From UBA5578 sp964018915 (GTDB lineage Bacteria > Bacillota_I > Bacilli_A > RF39 > UBA660), in NCBI GenBank assembly GCA_964018915.1, contig CAXHRJ010000001.1, forward strand, positions 586,337-650,336: 64,000 nt of DNA. Reading direction: 5' to 3'. How positions within the stretch are numbered: position 1 is the stretch's first letter; each line of letters opens with the position of its first letter. The position numbers were made by a program, and so were the translations under genes. The notes under the pieces are model-generated. The model was not told the origin of the DNA and did no database searches. It saw nothing but the letters and a program-made list of their open reading frames with translations. This document shows positions 62,758 to 64,000 of the stretch, piece by piece.

Positions 62758-63666
62758 TTATTTTTCAATGATATAAGGATTTTCTATTGTACCAGTTCCT
62801 GATGAATAAGTAGTCCCTTTTTTTAAAGCAATTACTGGTCTTACACTAAATTGATTACTTGTTGCTTTTTCCGTAATTAACCCATTTGCATCAACATACG
62901 CTATATTAGTTGATGTAGATCCTTGAGACATTGTAACAAAATCTCTTGATGTATGTAAATAATAATCACTACTTGTACTAGCACTTCCGCCAGCAAAAAC
63001 AACTTCCATTACAGTAGGAATACCTATATAATTTTCATAACGAATGCCACCACTAGGACAAGTAAAATTAGTAGCAGTGTTTAAAGATTTCCAAGAAATA
63101 GAGGTAGTATCATTACAAAATTCAGTTTTCTCTAATTGTTCTACATAAAGGCTTAAACGAGTTTGATTTTGATACCAACTTAAAACATCATAAGCTATAG
63201 GTCCATTATAAATAGCGTTAGAACCGTATGTTTGAATATTCATTGCAATAGTAGATTGGTTATTACAACTATTATTTTGACCGATAATACCACTATAAAT
63301 CAATTTAACACCTTCATCAGGTGTAGTCCTCATTATTCGCCAACAGGAATCAGCAAATATTACATAATTATTGTTAACAGCTCCACGATAATAATAAATC
63401 TTATCACCATCTTCTTCCCCTTCATAAATACCTGGTGTTAAATCTGAAAGATTACTAAGTGTTCCACTACTACCGCGTTTTAATACATCATACAATAAAA
63501 TTTTTCTATCTTCTATTTGTTTACGCACTTCACTTGACATTTTATTTAAAGTAGCTCTTCTATTCGCTAAAAGACCTACTATCAGAAACATTAAAAGAAC
63601 TGTTAATACAAGCATTGTATATAGAATTGCAGATATGGCAAACCCTCTATCATTTAATTTTTTCAT
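62758..63666 (-). CDS. Pilin-like exported protein
   Basis: 302 residues from ATG 63666 (GAGAG before it); an upstream start at 63729 lacks a SD. The N-terminus MKKLNDRGFAISAILYTMLV is prepilin-like (basic, Gly-Phe, then a hydrophobic helix) but has no Glu at +5, so cleavage by prepilin peptidase is not certain. The outside part has SCWRIMRTTPDEGVKLIYSG, several Cys, and ends in VRPVIALKKG and GTIENPYIIE, a pattern of small surface domains in gut Firmicutes. No pilus assembly gene is near. Confidence 0.7.
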   Translation of the reverse strand: MKKLNDRGFAISAILYTMLVLTVLLMFLIVGLLANRRATLNKMSSEVRKQIEDRKILLYDVLKRGSSGTLSNLSDLTPGIYEGEEDGDKIYYYRGAVNNNYVIFADSCWRIMRTTPDEGVKLIYSGIIGQNNSCNNQSTIAMNIQTYGSNAIYNGPIAYDVLSWYQNQTRLSLYVEQLEKTEFCNDTTSISWKSLNTATNFTCPSGGIRYENYIGIPTVMEVVFAGGSASTSSDYYLHTSRDFVTMSQGSTSTNIAYVDANGLITEKATSNQFSVRPVIALKKGTTYSSGTGTIENPYIIEK

Positions 63667-63746
63667 ATTTACACACTCTCTTATCTTACTTAGAAAAGTA
63701 TAACATAAATAAGAAAATATTACAAACAAAATAATATTATTTCACA

Positions 63747-63775
63747 TTGTATTTGATGGTTAGGTATGTTAAAAT
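63747..63775 (+). promoter_or_regulatory. Promoter of the metallophosphoesterase gene
   Basis: TTGTAT (63747-63752), 17 bp with TGT, TAAAAT (63770-63775). Confidence 0.65.
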
Positions 63776-63792
63776 TATTATAGGTGATTAGG

Positions 63793-64000
63793 ATGGAAGA
63801 AAAAGCTCCTAAAAGAAAAATAAGATTATGGATTAAAGTTGTTTGTGTCCTAGTTATTTTAATATCTGGAACACTTTTATATGCTAGATTTATTTCCACT
63901 TCAGGATTAATAACAAAAGAATACCTAGTGAAAAATGAAAATCTTCCAGAAAGTTTCTATGGACTTAAAATAGCCCATATTAGCGATGTCCATTACATGG
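63793..64000 (+). CDS. Membrane-anchored metallophosphoesterase, 5' part only
   Basis: ATG at 63793 after AGGTGATTAGG. 69 codons are visible: a basic start (MEEKAPKRKIRLWIKV), one membrane helix (VVCVLVILISGTLLYARF), then GLKIAHISDVHY, the first metal-binding motif (DxH) of calcineurin-type phosphoesterases such as YkuE/YaeI. The rest lies beyond the right edge, so the substrate class cannot be stated. Confidence 0.85.
   Translation, partial: MEEKAPKRKIRLWIKVVCVLVILISGTLLYARFISTSGLITKEYLVKNENLPESFYGLKIAHISDVHYM

Noticed and set aside
1..64000. Recoding of TGA as tryptophan (Mollicutes-like code)
   Set aside because: TGA ends several intact genes (for example the HAD phosphatase at 43103 and spoIVFB at 11630) and Trp codons are TGG.

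Overview
The window is AT-rich DNA from an anaerobic, low-GC Firmicute, most like a gut-type Bacilli/Erysipelotrichia-grade lineage. Four things support this: Bacillus-type synteny (recU-ponA facing gpsB-rnpB; rlmN-prpC-prkC-rsgA-rpe; rplU-prp-rpmA; rodZ-pgsA), a class B RNase P RNA, a T-box leader, and oxygen-sensitive enzymes (class III ribonucleotide reductase, pyruvate:ferredoxin oxidoreductase). TGA is a normal stop and TGG encodes Trp, so the code is standard. SpoIVA and a SpoIVFA/SpoIVFB pair show an endospore programme or its remains. No rRNA, tRNA or CRISPR array was seen.

Layout. 1-2.8 kb: 5' part of a secreted DNRLRE/RHS giant that runs off the left edge. 3-6 kb: nrdD, a separate glycyl-radical peptide and nrdG. 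6.5-9.3 kb: mutM and the L21-Prp-L27 operon with its leader. 9.3-11.6 kb: three unrecognised genes. 11.6-20.8 kb: spoIVFB/A, pgsA, rodZ, rnpB, gpsB, recU, ponA, a class B sortase and spoIVA. 20.8-34.5 kb: an accessory island. 34.6-49.6 kb: a membrane-anchored pseudo-phosphoglycerate mutase, engB, gpmI, an orphan histidine kinase, a membrane-tethered EIIB-like domain, rodA, tig, rpe, rsgA, prkC, prpC and rlmN. 49.7-64 kb: nifJ, a PFL-like protein without catalytic residues, ligA, a zinc-ribbon membrane protein, rdgB, a T-box-controlled HD-valS operon, a pilin-like protein and the start of a metallophosphoesterase.

The accessory island reads entirely on the minus strand. A phage-type sigma-like regulator with a structured leader is followed by a phage tail-collar protein, a 2173-residue DNRLRE/RHS polymorphic-toxin-like protein without a signal peptide, two small membrane or lipoprotein genes, wrecked gene fragments, a holin/GH25-endolysin cassette, a displaced RHS fragment and two possible immunity-type genes. 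A perfect 47-bp repeat carrying terminator, ribosome-binding site and start codon occurs at two module junctions. This is the best candidate for an undescribed system: an RHS effector with a phage receptor-binding-like partner and a lysis cassette that could release it.

A second theme is enzyme families that have lost catalytic residues: a pseudo-GpmI (membrane-anchored, in the gpmI neighbourhood), a PFL-like protein lacking both catalytic Cys and the radical Gly, a membrane-tethered EIIB domain lacking its phospho-Cys, and a sortase with Lys in place of the catalytic Arg. In addition the class III ribonucleotide reductase is split so that its radical glycine lies on its own 60-residue peptide.
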